Source: Heliocidaris tuberculata
Lineage: Eukaryota > Echinodermata > Echinoidea > Camarodonta > Echinometridae
NCBI GenBank assembly: GCA_025618425.1
Contig: CM046835.1
Coordinates: 21,348,393 to 21,412,392, forward strand
DNA: 64,000 nucleotides
Reading direction: 5' to 3'
Below the pieces are notes generated by a model. The model was not told where the DNA came from. It saw nothing but the letters and a program-made list of their open reading frames with translations, and did not search any database. A program made the translations under genes and the position numbers. Within the stretch, counting starts at the first letter, position 1; every line of letters starts with the position of its first letter. Below are positions 32,189 through 45,558 of this stretch, piece by piece.

Positions 32189-34525
32189 AATAATACCTAT
32201 AACTTGTGTGTCTATGGCAAAATGGGTAATTTGAACTTTGAAAGCCATTTTCACCCTGAAGACGACCGTTAAAACGTTTGAGCTACCCGAACCTTTTTTG
32301 TGTAGAATTTTCTGCTCTTTCATGTGAATCAAGTCCCAAGTCTCTAGCACCCCGCAAACTGAAGTTAGGGCTCATTTTCAGGGTCCGAAAAGGGCATTTT
32401 TCACCCCAAAATCACTGAATGAAGCGTAGATGACGTCATAATGATGTCATGAACCTCAAATTTTCACCGTCAACACTTCTTATCAGTCCTCATTACTGTG
32501 TCGAATTTGAAAAAGATTCATGGTTTCGTTTTTGAGTTATTGCCCCCGTAAAAAGAGGGGGGGGGTCAAAAAAGGAAAAAATGAATAATAAAAAAAAAAA
32601 ACGAATTGAGCTCTGAATCTGATTTTTGGTGTGCATAATATTTGGTCGAAATGTGATGGACGAGGCAAAATTCAGAAAGATTTACGTCCTCCTTGGAGTT
32701 ATTGGGGGTGTCATCTTTCATATTTGCAGGGGCACTGACGAGCGAACGTGTGCGCACGCGCGCGTCTAAATCTCTGGGATTGACCGGATTGATATCAGCT
32801 TCAATCATGCCAAATATGAATGAGAAATGACATTTCGTTATGAACATATGACCATAAGTTGAATTTCACAAAATGGCGCCTGCATGACGTCACAATAACC
32901 TGATGACCTTGAAAAAGATGTGGGAACTTGACCTTATTAGGACTGATGACTGACGAAAATATGAAGAAAATTGACTGAGCCGATTTGGAGAAATCGGGAT
33001 AACGAACTGGACGATTTGATATTGCAGGACATGTGGGAGATTATCCCCTTAGCTTTAATACACGACAGGGAATGAGATTGTACACAAACTACTGCACACT
33101 ACTTTCCAATAGACATAACACGCAAAATTAGGCATTTTATTACATTGTTTGTGATGGTTTATGTTATAATAGACGAAGAAGATGGTAAAATGGAAGCCCC
33201 CCCCCCCCCCCCCAACAAAAAAAAAGTGAAAAAAAAAAAAAAAAATGGTCCCACCGGGAATCGATCCGGGGGTCGCCGGAATGGAAGGCAAGTGCTTTAC
33301 CAATGGACCAAAATATTTCAATAGAGATAACAGGTAAACGAAATACGGGATTCTGAAATCACATTTTGTAGTGAAAAAATGGGCATGATCCCGACATCTG
33401 ATCAAAAATTGGAGGGCACACTTGTAAAAGCTTATAGTCTCAGCTATAACATATTAAAATTTGGAAGAAAATCGAGCAGAAATTACAAAGATACTGCTCA
33501 AAGAAGACGGGAAAGTAGAATCAAGATTTGAGAAAAAGTCATGTCCCATAGAGAATACACGCAAAATGAGAAAAATTGACATACCTCCTTTATTCGCAAA
33601 AATACGCCATGATGCCTTTGTCAAAATGAAAAATCGTGATAACTGATCTTGTAGAGAATTGTCTCAGCTACATCATATCCAAATTTGGGCGAAAAAATGA
33701 CCAATATTAAAGGAGTTATAGTCAAATTTGCATAAATTTGATGATGTCATTTTGAAAAAATGAAATTTTGAGTTTAGACGCCATGTTGATGACTTTACTA
33801 TATAATTAAGGCTCAAATTACCCATGAAATTATATCTATGATTCCTCCTCTACCCAAATATGAAAAAAAATTAGGGGGTCAACGGACTATTTAAAGGGCT
33901 AGAGTTATTTTTGTAGAGCATGTTTTTACGACTTTTACACTATTTTGCCCATTGACGCACGCGCAGAGTTTAAAGTTTGACGCGCGCGTGTGGCCTTAGG
34001 GAATGTCGAGAATGCCTGTAAATGGTTGGAAATTGTCAAGAATAGTGTCAGGAACACAAACCATGCGAAAAAACGGCGTTTTTACACTCTGTACGCGCTG
34101 CGCGCGTGCATAACGCTGCACGGACGCGCACGGACGGAAATTTTTGAAATGCTTGAAATGACCTGAAACGTACTCTCGTTTGATCCTTGGATGATTTTGA
34201 GCAGTTTTAAATTTTGACGCACGCGTACGCGCGCGTCATGACCTCTGGATGACTTTTGACGACATGACCTGATGACCCATGACCTGAAGTTAATGTCATG
34301 TATATATGGACAATTTTTGATGATTGGTTATGAAGATATGATTGATAATGTGATTTGACAAAATGGCGCCTGGATGACGTCACGATGACCTGTTGACCTT
34401 GATATGTAAACGGAACATGTCCTCATGGGATGACATCACTGACGAAAATTTGACGAAAATTGATAAAGTACTATTGAAGATTTCGAATGGACAAGGAATG
34501 GGGAAATAAAAATAAACTAGAAATT
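32189..34525 (+). repeat. Array unit 12 (modules B+E, type II)
   Basis: Full unit sharing private variants with 45559-47882: GTGTGCATAATATTTGG in module E, GAATTTCACAAAATGG before GGCGCC, GACTTTACTATATAATTAAGG, and AACGCTGCACGG in the CpG block. The offset between the two is about 13.37 kb. Confidence 0.87.
33246..33310 (-). pseudogene. tRNA-Gly-like sequence, copy 7 (type II)
   Basis: Loop CTTCCAT, B box GGATCGATTCC. The flanking tract is C-run, AAC, A-run, GTG, A-run on the plus strand. Confidence 0.6.
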
Positions 34526-36652
34526 TAATTCGTCACTGAAGACGAATTAGGTGGTCTGTCTTTGTGGCAAAGTGCTTTGTCAGGTGTGATAATATTTCTG
34601 CAAGATTATAATCATAATGTTGACGACAATGATCATAAGATATGGTCATATAAGTGATGACAGTGACGATAATGATATATTGATAATGATGATCATAATG
34701 ACAATAATGATGACAATAACCACGATAACCTAAGTGGCATAGCGCCCCTACAGGTTCAGTTTTATGGGCGATTTTTCGAAAAGTGCTTGAAATGGCATGA
34801 AACGTTTGCAAAATGAATTTGGGACGGTTTGGATCATTTCTAAATTTTGCGCGCGCACGGACGCGCGGACGTACGCGTACGCGCGCGTTTAACGAAATGA
34901 CCTTGACTGGAATGACAGTGACCTTAACCATGCCAAATATGAAAGAGAAATGACATTTCGTTATGAACATATGACCATAAGTTGATTTTCACAAATGGCG
35001 CCTGGATGACGTCACAATAACCTGTTGACCTTGAAAAAGATGTGGGAACTTGACCTTATTAGGACTGATGACTGACGAAAATATGAAGAAAATTGTCTGA
35101 GCCGATTTGGAGAAATCGGGATAACGAACTGGACGATTTGATATTGCAGGACATGTGGAAGATTATCCCCTTAGCTTTAACACACGACAGGGAATGAGAT
35201 TCTACACAAACTACTGCACACTACTTTCAATGGACATAACACGCAAAATTAGGCAGTTTTTTACATTGTTTGTGATGGTATATGTTATATAATAGTCGAA
35301 GAAGATGGTAGAATGAAAGGCAAAAAAAAAAAAAAAAAAAAAAAAATAAAAAAAAATGGACCCACCCGGAGTCGAACCTGGGTCGCCGGAATGGGAGGCA
35401 AGTGCTTTACCAATGGACCAAATATTTCCAATAGAGATAACACGTAGACGAAAAAACGGGATTCTCAAATGACATTTTGTAGTTAAAAAAAGGGCATGAT
35501 CCCGACATCTGATCAAAAATTGGAGGGCACACTTGTAAAAGCTTATAGTCTCAGCTATAACATACTCAAATTTGGGAGAAAATCGAGCAGAAATAACAGA
35601 GATACTGCTCAAAGAAGACGGGAATGTAGAATCAAGATTTGAGAAAAAGTCATCTCCCATAGAGAATACACGCAAAATGAGAAAAATTGACATACCTCCT
35701 TTATTCGCAAAAATACACCATGATCCCTTTGTCAAAATGAAAAATCGTGGTGACTGATCTTGTAGAGAATTGTCTCAGCTACATCATATCCAAATTTGGG
35801 CGAAAAATGACCAATATTAAAGGAGTTATAGTGAAATTTGCATAAATTTGATGACGTCATTTTGTGAAAAATGAAATTTTGAGTTTAGACGCCATTTTGA
35901 TGACTTTGCAATATAATTGAGGCTCAAATTACCCATGAAATTATATCTATGATTCCTCCTCTACCCAAATATGAAAAAAAATTGGGGGGTTTATGGACTA
36001 TTTAAAGAGCTAGAGTTAATTTTGTAGAGGCATGTTTTTGCACGTTTTTACGTTATTTTCGCCATAGACGCGCGCACGGATTTTAAAGTTTGACGCACGC
36101 GTGCGGCATTATTAGATGTCAAGAATGACTGAAACTAATTGGAAATTGTCAAGAATTTTATCAGAAATCGATACCATGCAAAAAAAACGGCATTTCTACC
36201 TTCCGTACGTGCTGCGCACGCGCAAAACGCGCGCGCAGACGCGTGTGCGCGCAAAATTTTGAAATGCTTAAAATGACCTGAACTGTACTCTCCTTTGATC
36301 AAAAAGTGATTTTGATCATTTCTAAATTTTGACGCGCGCGTACGTGCGCGTCATGACGTGCCCGCGGATTTTGCTGACATTTGACATTGACCCTTGACCT
36401 GAAGTTTATGTGTGTTTAATATGGTTCATTTTTGATGACTCGTTATGAAGATATGATCGATAATGTGATTTCACAAAATGGCGCCTGGATGACGTCACGA
36501 TGACCTGATGACCTTGAAAAAGATAGGGGCACTTGACCTTGATAGGCCTGATAACTGACGAAAATTTGGAGAAAATTGATCCTGTTGATTTTGAGAAGTC
36601 ACGGCCACAAGAAATGGGGAGAAAAATAAAAATAAAGAATAAACTAGAAATT
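34526..36652 (+). repeat. Array unit 13 (HP-A, module D, type I)
   Basis: HP-A at 34526-34560. Module D includes CCACGATAACCTAAGTGG. It shares TTAACACACGAC and TTTCAATGGACATAAC with the unit at 41185-43101. The centre and core 2 are of the type seen in unit 3 (CATAGACGCGCGCACGG). Confidence 0.86.
35357..35420 (-). pseudogene. tRNA-Gly-like sequence, copy 8 (type I)
   Basis: Type I with a CCCGG/GGGTGGG change on the T-stem side (CACCCGGAGTCG on plus). B box GGTTCGACTCC is intact. The T-run downstream contains one A. Confidence 0.6.
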
Positions 36653-36850
36653 TAATTCGTCACTGAAGACGAATTAGGTGGTCTGTCTTTGTGGCAAAGT
36701 GCTTTGTCAGGTGTGATAATATTTCTGCAAGATTATAATCATAATGTTGACGACAATGATCATAAGATATGGTCATATAAGTGATGACAGTGACGATAAT
36801 GATATATTGATAATGATGATCATATATGACAATAATGACAACTAGAAATT
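36653..36850 (+). repeat. Array unit 14 (truncated HP-A + module D fragment)
   Basis: HP-A (36653-36687) and the first ~150 bp of module D, breaking off at ACAATAATGACAA directly into another HP-A at 36851. It is a partial unit left by exchange. Confidence 0.8.
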
Positions 36851-38965
36851 TAATTCGTCACTGAAGACGAATTAGGTGGTCTGTCCCTGTGGCAAATTGC
36901 TTTGTCAGACGTGATAATATTTCTGCAAGATAATAATCATGATAATGTTGACGACAATGATGATAAGATGGCCATATAAGTGATGACAATGACGATAATG
37001 ATATATTGATAATGATGATCATAATGGCACAATAATGACAATAACGATAATCGAAGTCGCATAGCGCCCCTTCAGGTACAATTTTATGGGCGATTTTTTG
37101 AAAAGTGCTTGAAATGGCATATAAACGTCTGCAAAATGAATTTGGGAGGATTTGAATCATTTCTAAATTTGCGCGCGCATGGACGCGCGGACGTACGCGT
37201 ACGCGTGCGTTTAACAAATTGACCTTGACTGAAATGACAGTGACCTTAACCATGCCAAATATGAAAGAGAAATGACATTTCATTATGAAGATATAACCCT
37301 AAGTTGATTTTCACAAAATGGCGCCTGGATGACGTCACAATAACCTGATGACCTTGAAAAAGATGTGGGAACTTGCCCTTATTAGGACTGATGACTGACG
37401 AAAATATGAAGAAAATTGACTGAGCCGATTTTGAGAAATCGTGATAACGATCTGGACGATTTGATATTGCAGGACATGTGGAGAATATCCCCTTAGCTTT
37501 AATACACGATAGGGAATCAAATTGTACACAAACTACTGCACACTACTTTCCAATAGACATAACACGCAAAATTAGGCAGTTTATGACATTGTCTGTGATG
37601 GTATATGTTATAATAGTCGAAAAAGATAGTAAAATGAAAAGCAAAAAAAAAAAAAAAAAAAAAAAAATGGACCCACCGGGAATCGAACCTGGGTCGGAGG
37701 GATGGGAGGTAAGTACTTTACCAATAGACCAAAAGTTTTGCAATAGACATAACACGTAGACGAAAAACGGGATTCTCAAATGACATTTTGTAGTTAAAAA
37801 ATGGCATGATCCCGACATCTCATCAAAAATTGGAGGGCACACTTGTAAAAGCTTATAGTCTCAGCTATAACATACCAAAATTTGGGAGAAAATCGAGCAG
37901 AAATAACAGAGATACTGCTCAAAGAAGGCGGGAATGTAGAATCAAGATTTGGAGAAAAAGTCATGTCCCATAGAGAATACACGCAAAATGAGAAAAATTG
38001 ACATACCTCCTTTGATCGGAAAAATACGCGCCATGATTCCTTTGTCAAAATGAAAAATCGTGGTGACTGATCTTGTAGAGAATTGTCTCAGCTACATCAT
38101 ATCCAAATTTGGGCGAAAAATGACCAATATTAAAGGAGTTATAGTGAAATTTGCATAAATTTGATGACGTCATTTTTGAAAAAATGAAATTTTGAGTTTA
38201 GACGCCATTTTGATGACTTTGCAATATAATTGAGGCTCAAATTACCCATGAAATTATATCTATGATTCCTCCTCTACCCAAATATGAAAAAAAATTGGGG
38301 GGTTTATGGACTATTTAAAGAGCTAGAGTTAATTTTGTAGAGGCATGTTTTTGCACGTTTTTACGTTATTTTCGCCATAGACGCGCGCACGGATTTTAAA
38401 GTTTGACGCACGCGTGCGGCATTATTAGATGTCAAGAATGACTGAAACTAATTGGAAATTGTCAAGAATTTTATCAGAAATCGATACCATGCAAAAAAAA
38501 TGGCATTTCTACCTTCCGTACGTGCTGCGCACGCGCAAAACGCGCGCGCGGACGCGTGCGCGCGCAAAATTTTGAAATGCTTAAAATGACCTGAACTGTA
38601 CTCTCCTTTCATCAAAAAGTGATTTTGATCATTTCTAAATTTTGACGCGCGCGTACGTGCGCGTCATGACGTGCCCGCGGATTTTGCTGACATTTGACAT
38701 TGACCCTTGACCTGAAGTTTATGTGTGTTTAATATGGTTCATTTTTGATAACTCGTTATGAAGATATGATCGATAATGTGATTTCACAAAATGGCGCCTG
38801 GATGACGTCACGATGACCTGATGACCTTGAAAAAGATAGGGGCACTTGACCTTGATAGGCCTGATAACTGACGAAAATTTGCAGAAAATTGATCCAGTTG
38901 ATTTTGAGAAGTCACGGCCACAAGAAATGGGGAGAAAAATAAAAATAAAGAATAAACTAGAAATT
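36851..38965 (+). repeat. Array unit 15 (HP-A, module D, type III)
   Basis: Nearly a copy of unit 3 (2556-4662), about 34.3 kb away, with scattered 1-2-bp indels (for example ATGTGGAGAATATCC). Confidence 0.87.
37668..37731 (-). pseudogene. tRNA-Gly-like sequence, copy 9 (type III)
   Basis: Like copy 2, but with TACCTCCCATCC in the loop region. A box TGGTCTATTGG, B box GGTTCGATTCC. Confidence 0.6.
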
Positions 38966-41065
38966 TAATTCGTCACTGAAGACGAATTAGGTGGTCTGTC
39001 CCTGTGGCAAATTGCTTTGTCAGACGTGATAATATTTCTGCAAGATAATAATCATGATAATGTTGACGACAATGATGATAAGATGGCCATATAAGTGATG
39101 ACAATGACGATAATGATATATTGATAATGATGATCATAATGGCCACAATAATGACAATAACGATAATCGAAGTCGCATAGCGCCCCTTCAGGTACAATTT
39201 TATGGGCGATTTTTTGAAAAGTGCTTGAAATGGCATAAACGTCTGCAAAATGAATTGGGAGGATTTGAATCATTTCTAAATTTTGCGGCGCATGGACGCG
39301 CGGACGTACGCGTACGCGCGCGTTTAACGAATTGACCTTGACTGAAATGACAGTGACCTTAACCATGCCAAATATGAAAGAGAAATGACATTTCATTATG
39401 AAGATATAACCATAAGTTGATTTTCACAAAATGGCGCCTGGATGACGTCACAATAACCTGATGACCTGAAAAAGATGTGGGAACTTGACCTTATTAGGAC
39501 TGATGACTGACGAAAATATGAAGAAAATTGACTGAGCCGATTTTGAGAAATCGTGATAACGATCTGGACGATTTGATATTGCAGGACATGTGGGAGATTA
39601 TCCCCTTAGCTTTAATACACGATAGGGAATCAAATTGTACACAAACTACTGCACACTACTTTCCAATAGACATAACACGCAAAATTAGGCAGTTTATGAC
39701 ATTGTCTGTGATGGTATATGTTATAATAGTCGAAAAAGATAGTAAAATGAAAGGCAAAAAAAAAAAAAAAAAAAAAAATGGACCCACCGGGATCGAACCT
39801 GGGTCGGCGGGATGGGAGGCAAGTACTTTACCAATAGACCAAAAGTTTTGCAATAGACATAACACACGTAGACGAAAAACGGGATTCTCAAATGACATTT
39901 TGTAGTTAAAAAATGGGCATGATCCCGACATCTGATCAAAAATTGGAGGCAACACTTGTAAAAGCTTATAGTCTCAGCTATAACATACCAAAATTTGGAG
40001 AAAATTGAGCAGAAATAACAGAGATACTGCTCAAAGAAGGCGGGAATGTAGAATCAAGATTTGAGAAAAAGTCATCTCCCATAGAGAATACACGCAAAAT
40101 GAGAAAAATTGACATACCTCCTTTAATCGGAAAAATACGCCATGATCCCTTTGTCAAAATGAAAAATCGTGGTGACTGATCTTGTAGAGAATTGTCTCAG
40201 CTACATCATATCCAAATTTGGGCGAAAAATGACCAATATTAAAGGAGTTATAGTGAAATTTGCATAAATTTGATGACGTCATTTTTGAAAAAATGAAATT
40301 TTGAGTTTAGACGCCATTTTGATGACTTTGCAATATAATTGAGGCTCAAATTACCCATGAAATTATATCTATGATTCCTCCTCTACCCAAATATGAAAAA
40401 AAATTGAGGGGTTTATGGACTATTTAAAGAGCTAGAGTTAATTTTGTAGAGGCATGTTTTTGCACGTTTTGACGTTATTTTCGCCATAGACGCGCGCACG
40501 GATTTTAAAGTTTGACGCACGCGTGCGGCATTATTAGATGTCAAGAATGACTGAAACTAATTGGAAATTGTCAAGAATTTTATCAGAAATCGATACCATG
40601 CAAAAAAAACGGCATTTCTACCTTCCGTACGTGCTGCGCACGCGCAAAAACGCGCGCGCGGACGCGTGCGCGCGCAAAATTTTGAAATGCTTAAAATGAC
40701 CTGAACTGTACTCTCCTTTGATCAAAAAGTGATTTTGAGCATTTCTAAATTTTGACGCGCGCGTACGTGCGCGTCATGACGTGCCCGCGGATTTTGCTGA
40801 CATTTGACATTGACCCTTGACCTGAAGTTTATGTGTGTTTAATATGGTTCATTTTTGATGACTCGTTATGAAGATATGATCGATAATGTGATTTCACAAA
40901 ATGGCGCCTGGATGACGTCACGATGACCTGATGACCTTGAAAAAGATAGGGGCACTTGACCTTGATAGGCCTGATAACTGACGAAAATTTGAAGAAAATT
41001 GATCCAGTTGATTTTGAGAAGTCACGGCCACAAGAAATGGGGAGAAAAATAAAAATAAAGAATAA
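38966..41065 (+). repeat. Array unit 16 (HP-A, module D, type III)
   Basis: HP-A at 38966-39000, full module D, core 1, tRNA block, CpG block, core 2. It is very close to unit 15 with many single-base deletions (for example in ATGACCTGAAAAAG near 39470). Confidence 0.86.
39779..39841 (-). pseudogene. tRNA-Gly-like sequence, copy 10 (type III)
   Basis: 63 bp. One base is deleted within the T-loop/stem boundary (CACCGGGATCGAACC on plus), which changes the B box to GGTTCGATCCC. The anticodon 3' side is CGCCGA. Confidence 0.55.
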
Positions 41066-41184
41066 ATAATAAAGAAAATTCGTACGAAATTAAGAGGTGA
41101 TCTGTCGATACCGACAGACCACCTAATAATAAAGAAAATTCGTACGAAATTAAGAGGTGATCTGTCGATACCGACAGACCACCT
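41066..41184 (+). repeat. HP-B hairpin minisatellite, 2 copies
   Basis: Two copies in the ATTCGTACGAAATT form with loop ATAC, the variant otherwise seen only in the first copy at 4663 and 43102. Directly after AATAA the sequence continues inside module D (CCACGATAACC), an internal junction. Confidence 0.88.
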
Positions 41185-41788
41185 AATAACCACGATAACC
41201 TAAGTGGCATAGCGCCCCTACAGGTTCAGTTTTATGGGCGATTTTTCGAAAAGTGCTTGAAATGGCATGAAACGTTTGCAAAATGAATTTGGGACGGTTT
41301 GGATCATTTCTAAATTTTGCGCGCGCACGGACGCGCGGACGTACGCGTACGCGCGCGTTTAACGAAATGACCTTGACTGGAATGACAGTGACCTTAACCA
41401 TGCCAAATATGAAAGAGAAATGACATTTCGTTATGAACATATGACCATAAGTTGATTTTCACAAAATGGCGCCTGGATGACGTCACAATAACCTGATGAC
41501 CTTGAAAAAGATGTGGGAACTTGACCTTATTAGGACTGATGACTGACGAAAATATGAAGAAAATTGTCTGAGCCGATTTGGAGAAATCGGGATAACGAAC
41601 TGGACGATTTGATATTGCAGGACATGTGGAAGATTATCCCCTTAGCTTTAACACACGACAGGGAATGAGATTGTACACAAACTACTGCACACTACTTTCA
41701 ATGGACATAACACGCAAAATTAGGCAGTTTTTTACATTGTTTGTGATGGTATATGTTATAATAGTCGAAGAAGATGGTAGAATGAAAG

Positions 41789-41824
<36 letters not shown>

Positions 41825-43101
41825 ACCCACCCGGAGTCGAACCTGGGTCGCCGGAATGGGAGGCAAGTGCTTTACCAATGGACCAAAATATTTCCAATAG
41901 AGATAACACGTAGACGAAAAACGGGATTCTCAAATAACATTTTGTAGTTAAAAAAAGGGCATGATCCCAACATCTGATCAAAAATTGGAGGGCACACTTG
42001 TAAAAGCTTATAGTCTCAGCTATAACATACCAAAATTTGGGAGAAAATCGAGCAGAAATAACAGAGATACTGCTCAAAGAAGACGGGAATGTAGAATCAA
42101 GATTTGAGAAAAAGTCATCTCCCATAGAGAATACACGCAAAATGAGAAAAATTGACATACCTCCTTTATTCGCAAAAATACACCATGATCCCTTTGTCAA
42201 AATGAAAAATCGTGGTGACTGATCTTGTAGAGAATTGTCTCAGCTACATCATATCCAAATTTGGGCGAAAAATGACCAATATTAAAGGAGTTATAGTGAA
42301 ATTTGCATAAATTTGATGACGTCATTTTTGAAAAAATGAAATTTTGAGTTTAGAGACGCCATTTTGATGACTTTGCAATATAATTGAGGCTCAAATTACC
42401 CATGAAATTATATCTATGATTCCTCCTCTACCCAATATGAAAAAAAATTGGGGGTTTATGGACTATTTAAAGAGCTAGAGTTAATTTTGTAGAGGCATGT
42501 TTTTGCACGTTTTGACGTTATTTTCGCCATAGACGCGCGCACGGATTTTAAAGTTTGACGCACGCGTGCGGCATTATTAGATGTCAAGAATGACTGAAAC
42601 TAATTGGAAATTGTCAAGAATTTTATCAGAAATCGATACCATGCAAAAAAAACGGCATTTCTACCTTCCGTACGTGCTGCGCACGCGCAAAACGCGCGCG
42701 CAGACGCGTGCGCGCGCAAAATTTTGAAATGCTTAAAATGACCTGAACTGTACTCTCCTTTGATCAAAAAAGTGATTTTGATCATTTCTAAATTTTGACG
42801 CGCGCGTACGTGCGCGTCATGACGTGCCCGCGGATTTTGCTGACATTTGACATTGACCCTTGACCTGAAGTTTATGTGTGTTTAATATGGTTCATTTTTG
42901 ATGACTCGTTATGAAGATATGATCGATAATGTGATTTCACAAAATGGCGCCTGGATGACGTCACGATGACCTGATGACCTTGAAAAAGATAGGGGCACTT
43001 GACCTTGATAGGCCTGATAACTGACGAAAATTTGAAGAAAATTGATCCAGTTGATTTTGAGAAGTCACGGCCACAAGAAATGGGGAGAAAAATAAAAATA
43101 A
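41185..43101 (+). repeat. Array unit 17 (module D tail, type I)
   Basis: Starts mid-module D at CCACGATAACCTAAGTGG, then core 1, tRNA block, CpG block and core 2 as in unit 13 (offset 6465). Confidence 0.86.
41822..41885 (-). pseudogene. tRNA-Gly-like sequence, copy 11 (type I)
   Basis: Same as copy 8. An uninterrupted T-run of about 31, the longest in the set, follows on the minus strand. Confidence 0.6.
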
Positions 43102-43302
43102 AGAATAAATAAAGAAAATTCGTACGAAATTAAGAGGTGATCTGTCGATACCGACAGACCACCTAATAAATAAATATAGAAAGAAAATTCGGACGAATAT
43201 AAAAGGTGATCTGTCGATTACGACAGACCACCTAATAAATAAATATAGAAAGAAAATTCGGACGAATATAAAAGGTGATCTGTCGATTGCGACAGACCAC
43301 CT
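43102..43302 (+). repeat. HP-B hairpin minisatellite, 3 copies
   Basis: Three different subtypes side by side: loops ATAC, ATTA and ATTG. This suggests assembly by exchange between loci and not a single expansion. Confidence 0.88.
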
Positions 43303-44287
43303 AATAATACCTATAACGTGTGTGTCTATGGCAAAATGGGTAATTTGAACTTTGAAAGCCATTTTCACCCTGAAGACGACCGTTAAAACGTTTGAGCTAC
43401 ATGAACCTTTTTTGTGTAGAATTTTCTGCTCTTTCATGTGAATCAAGTCCCAAGTCTCTAGCACCCCGCAAACTGAAGTTAGGGTTCATTTTCAGGGTCC
43501 GAAAAGGGCATTTTTCACCCCAAAATCACTGAATGAAGCGTAGATGACGTCATAATGACGTCATGAACCTCAAATTTTCACCGTCAACACTTCTTATCAG
43601 TCCTCATTACTGTGTCGAATTTGAAAAAGATTCATGGTTTCATTTTTGAGTTATTGCCCCCGTAAAAAGAGGGGGGGGGGGTCAAAAAAGGAAAAAATGA
43701 ATAATAAAAAAAAAACGAATTGAGCTCTGAATATGATTTTTTTTTAAAGTTTGACGCGCGCGTGTGGCCTTAGGGAATGTCGAGAATGCCTGTAAATGGT
43801 TGGAAATTGTCAAGAATAGTGTCAGGAACACAAACCATGCGAAAAAACGGCGTTTTTACACTCTGTACGCGCTGCGCACGTGCATAACGCGCGCACGGAC
43901 GCGCACGGACGGAAATTTTTGAAATGCTTGAAATGACCTGAAACGTACTCTCGTTTGATCCTTGGATGATTTTGAGCAGTTTTAAATTTTTGACGCACGC
44001 GTACGCGCGCGTCAGGACCTCTGGATGACTTTTGACGACATGACCTGATGACCCATGACCTGAAGTTAATGTCATGTAAATATGGACAATTTTTGATGAT
44101 TGGTTATGAAGATATGATTGATAATGTGATTTGACAAAATGGCGCCTGGATGACGTCACGATGACCTGTTGACCTTGATATGTAAACGGGAACATGTCCT
44201 CATGGGATGACATCACTGACGAAAATTTGACGAAAATTGATAAAGTACTATTGAAGATTTCGAATGGACAAGGAATGGGGGAAATAA
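43303..44287 (+). repeat. Array unit 18 (short, module B, tRNA block deleted)
   Basis: Module B ends CTGAATATGATTTT and joins TTTAAAGTTTGACG at about 43737-43746. CpG block and core 2 follow. Confidence 0.85.
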
Positions 44288-44430
44288 AAATAAATAAATA
44301 TAGAAAGAAAATTCGGACGAATATAAAAGGTGATCTGTCGATTACGACAGACCACCTAATAAATAAATAAATATAGAAAGAAAATTCGGACGAATATAAA
44401 AGGTGATCTGTCGATTACGACAGACCACCT
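44288..44430 (+). repeat. HP-B hairpin minisatellite, 2 copies
   Basis: Two ATTA-loop inverted repeats, second arm ending at 44430; the spacer is the TAAATATAGAAAG type. Confidence 0.88.
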
Positions 44431-45418
44431 AATAATACCTATAACTTGTGTGTCTATGGCAAAATGGGTAATTTGAACTTTGAAAGCCATTTTCACCCTG
44501 AAGACGACCGTTAAAACGTTTGAGCTACCCGAACCTTTTTTGTGTAGAATTTTCTGCTCTTTCATGTGAATCAAGTCCCAAGTCTCTAGCACCCCGCAAA
44601 CTGAAGTTAGGGCTCATTTTCAGGGTCCGAAAAGGGCATTTTTCACCCCAAAATCACTGAATGAAGCGTAGATGACGTCATAATGATGTCATGAACCTCA
44701 AATTTTCACCGTCAACACTTCTTATCAGTCCTCATTACTGTGTCGAATTTGAAAAAGATTCATGGTTTCGTTTTTGAGTTATTGCCCCCGTAAAAAGAGG
44801 GGGGGGGGGGGGGTCAAAAAAGGAAAAAATGAATAATAAAAAAAAAACGAATTGAGCTCTGAATCTGATTTTTTTTTAAAGTTTGACGCGCGCGTGTGGC
44901 CTTAGGGAATGTCGAGAATGCCTGTAAATGGTTGGAAATTGTCAAGAATAGTGTCAGGAACACAAACCATGCGAAAAAACGGCGTTTTTACACTCTGTAC
45001 GCGCTGCGCACGTGCATAACGCGCGCACGGACGCGCACGGACGGAAATTTTTGAAATGCTTGAAATGACCTGAAACGTACTCTCGTTTGATCCTTGGATG
45101 ATTTTGAGCAGTTTTAAATTTTTGACGCACGCGTACGCGCGCGTCAGGACCTCTGGATGACTTTTGACGACATGACCTGATGACCCATGACCTGAAGTTA
45201 ATGTCATGTAAATATGGACAATTTTTGATGATTGGTTATGAAGATATGATTGATAATGTGATTTGACAAAATGGCGCCTGGATGACGTCACGATGACCTG
45301 TTGACCTTGATATGTAAACGGGAACATGTCCTCATGGGATGACATCACTGACGAAAATTTGACGAAAATTGATAAAGTACTATTGAAGATTTCGAATGGA
45401 CAAGGAATGGGGGAAATA
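44431..45418 (+). repeat. Array unit 19 (short, module B, tRNA block deleted)
   Basis: Same structure as units 11 and 18, with the junction at about 44868-44880 and a G-run of about 14 near 44799. Its period to the next module B is 1128 bp. Confidence 0.85.
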
Positions 45419-45558
45419 AAAATAAATATAGAAAGAAAATTCGGACGAATATAAAAGGTGATCTGTCGATTACGACAGACCACCTAATAAATAAATAAAT
45501 ATAGAAAGAAAATTCGGACGAATATAAAAGGTGATCTGTCGATTACGACAGACCACCT
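45419..45558 (+). repeat. HP-B hairpin minisatellite, 2 copies
   Basis: Two ATTA-loop copies. The spacer before the first is 4 bp shorter than at 44288. Confidence 0.88.
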
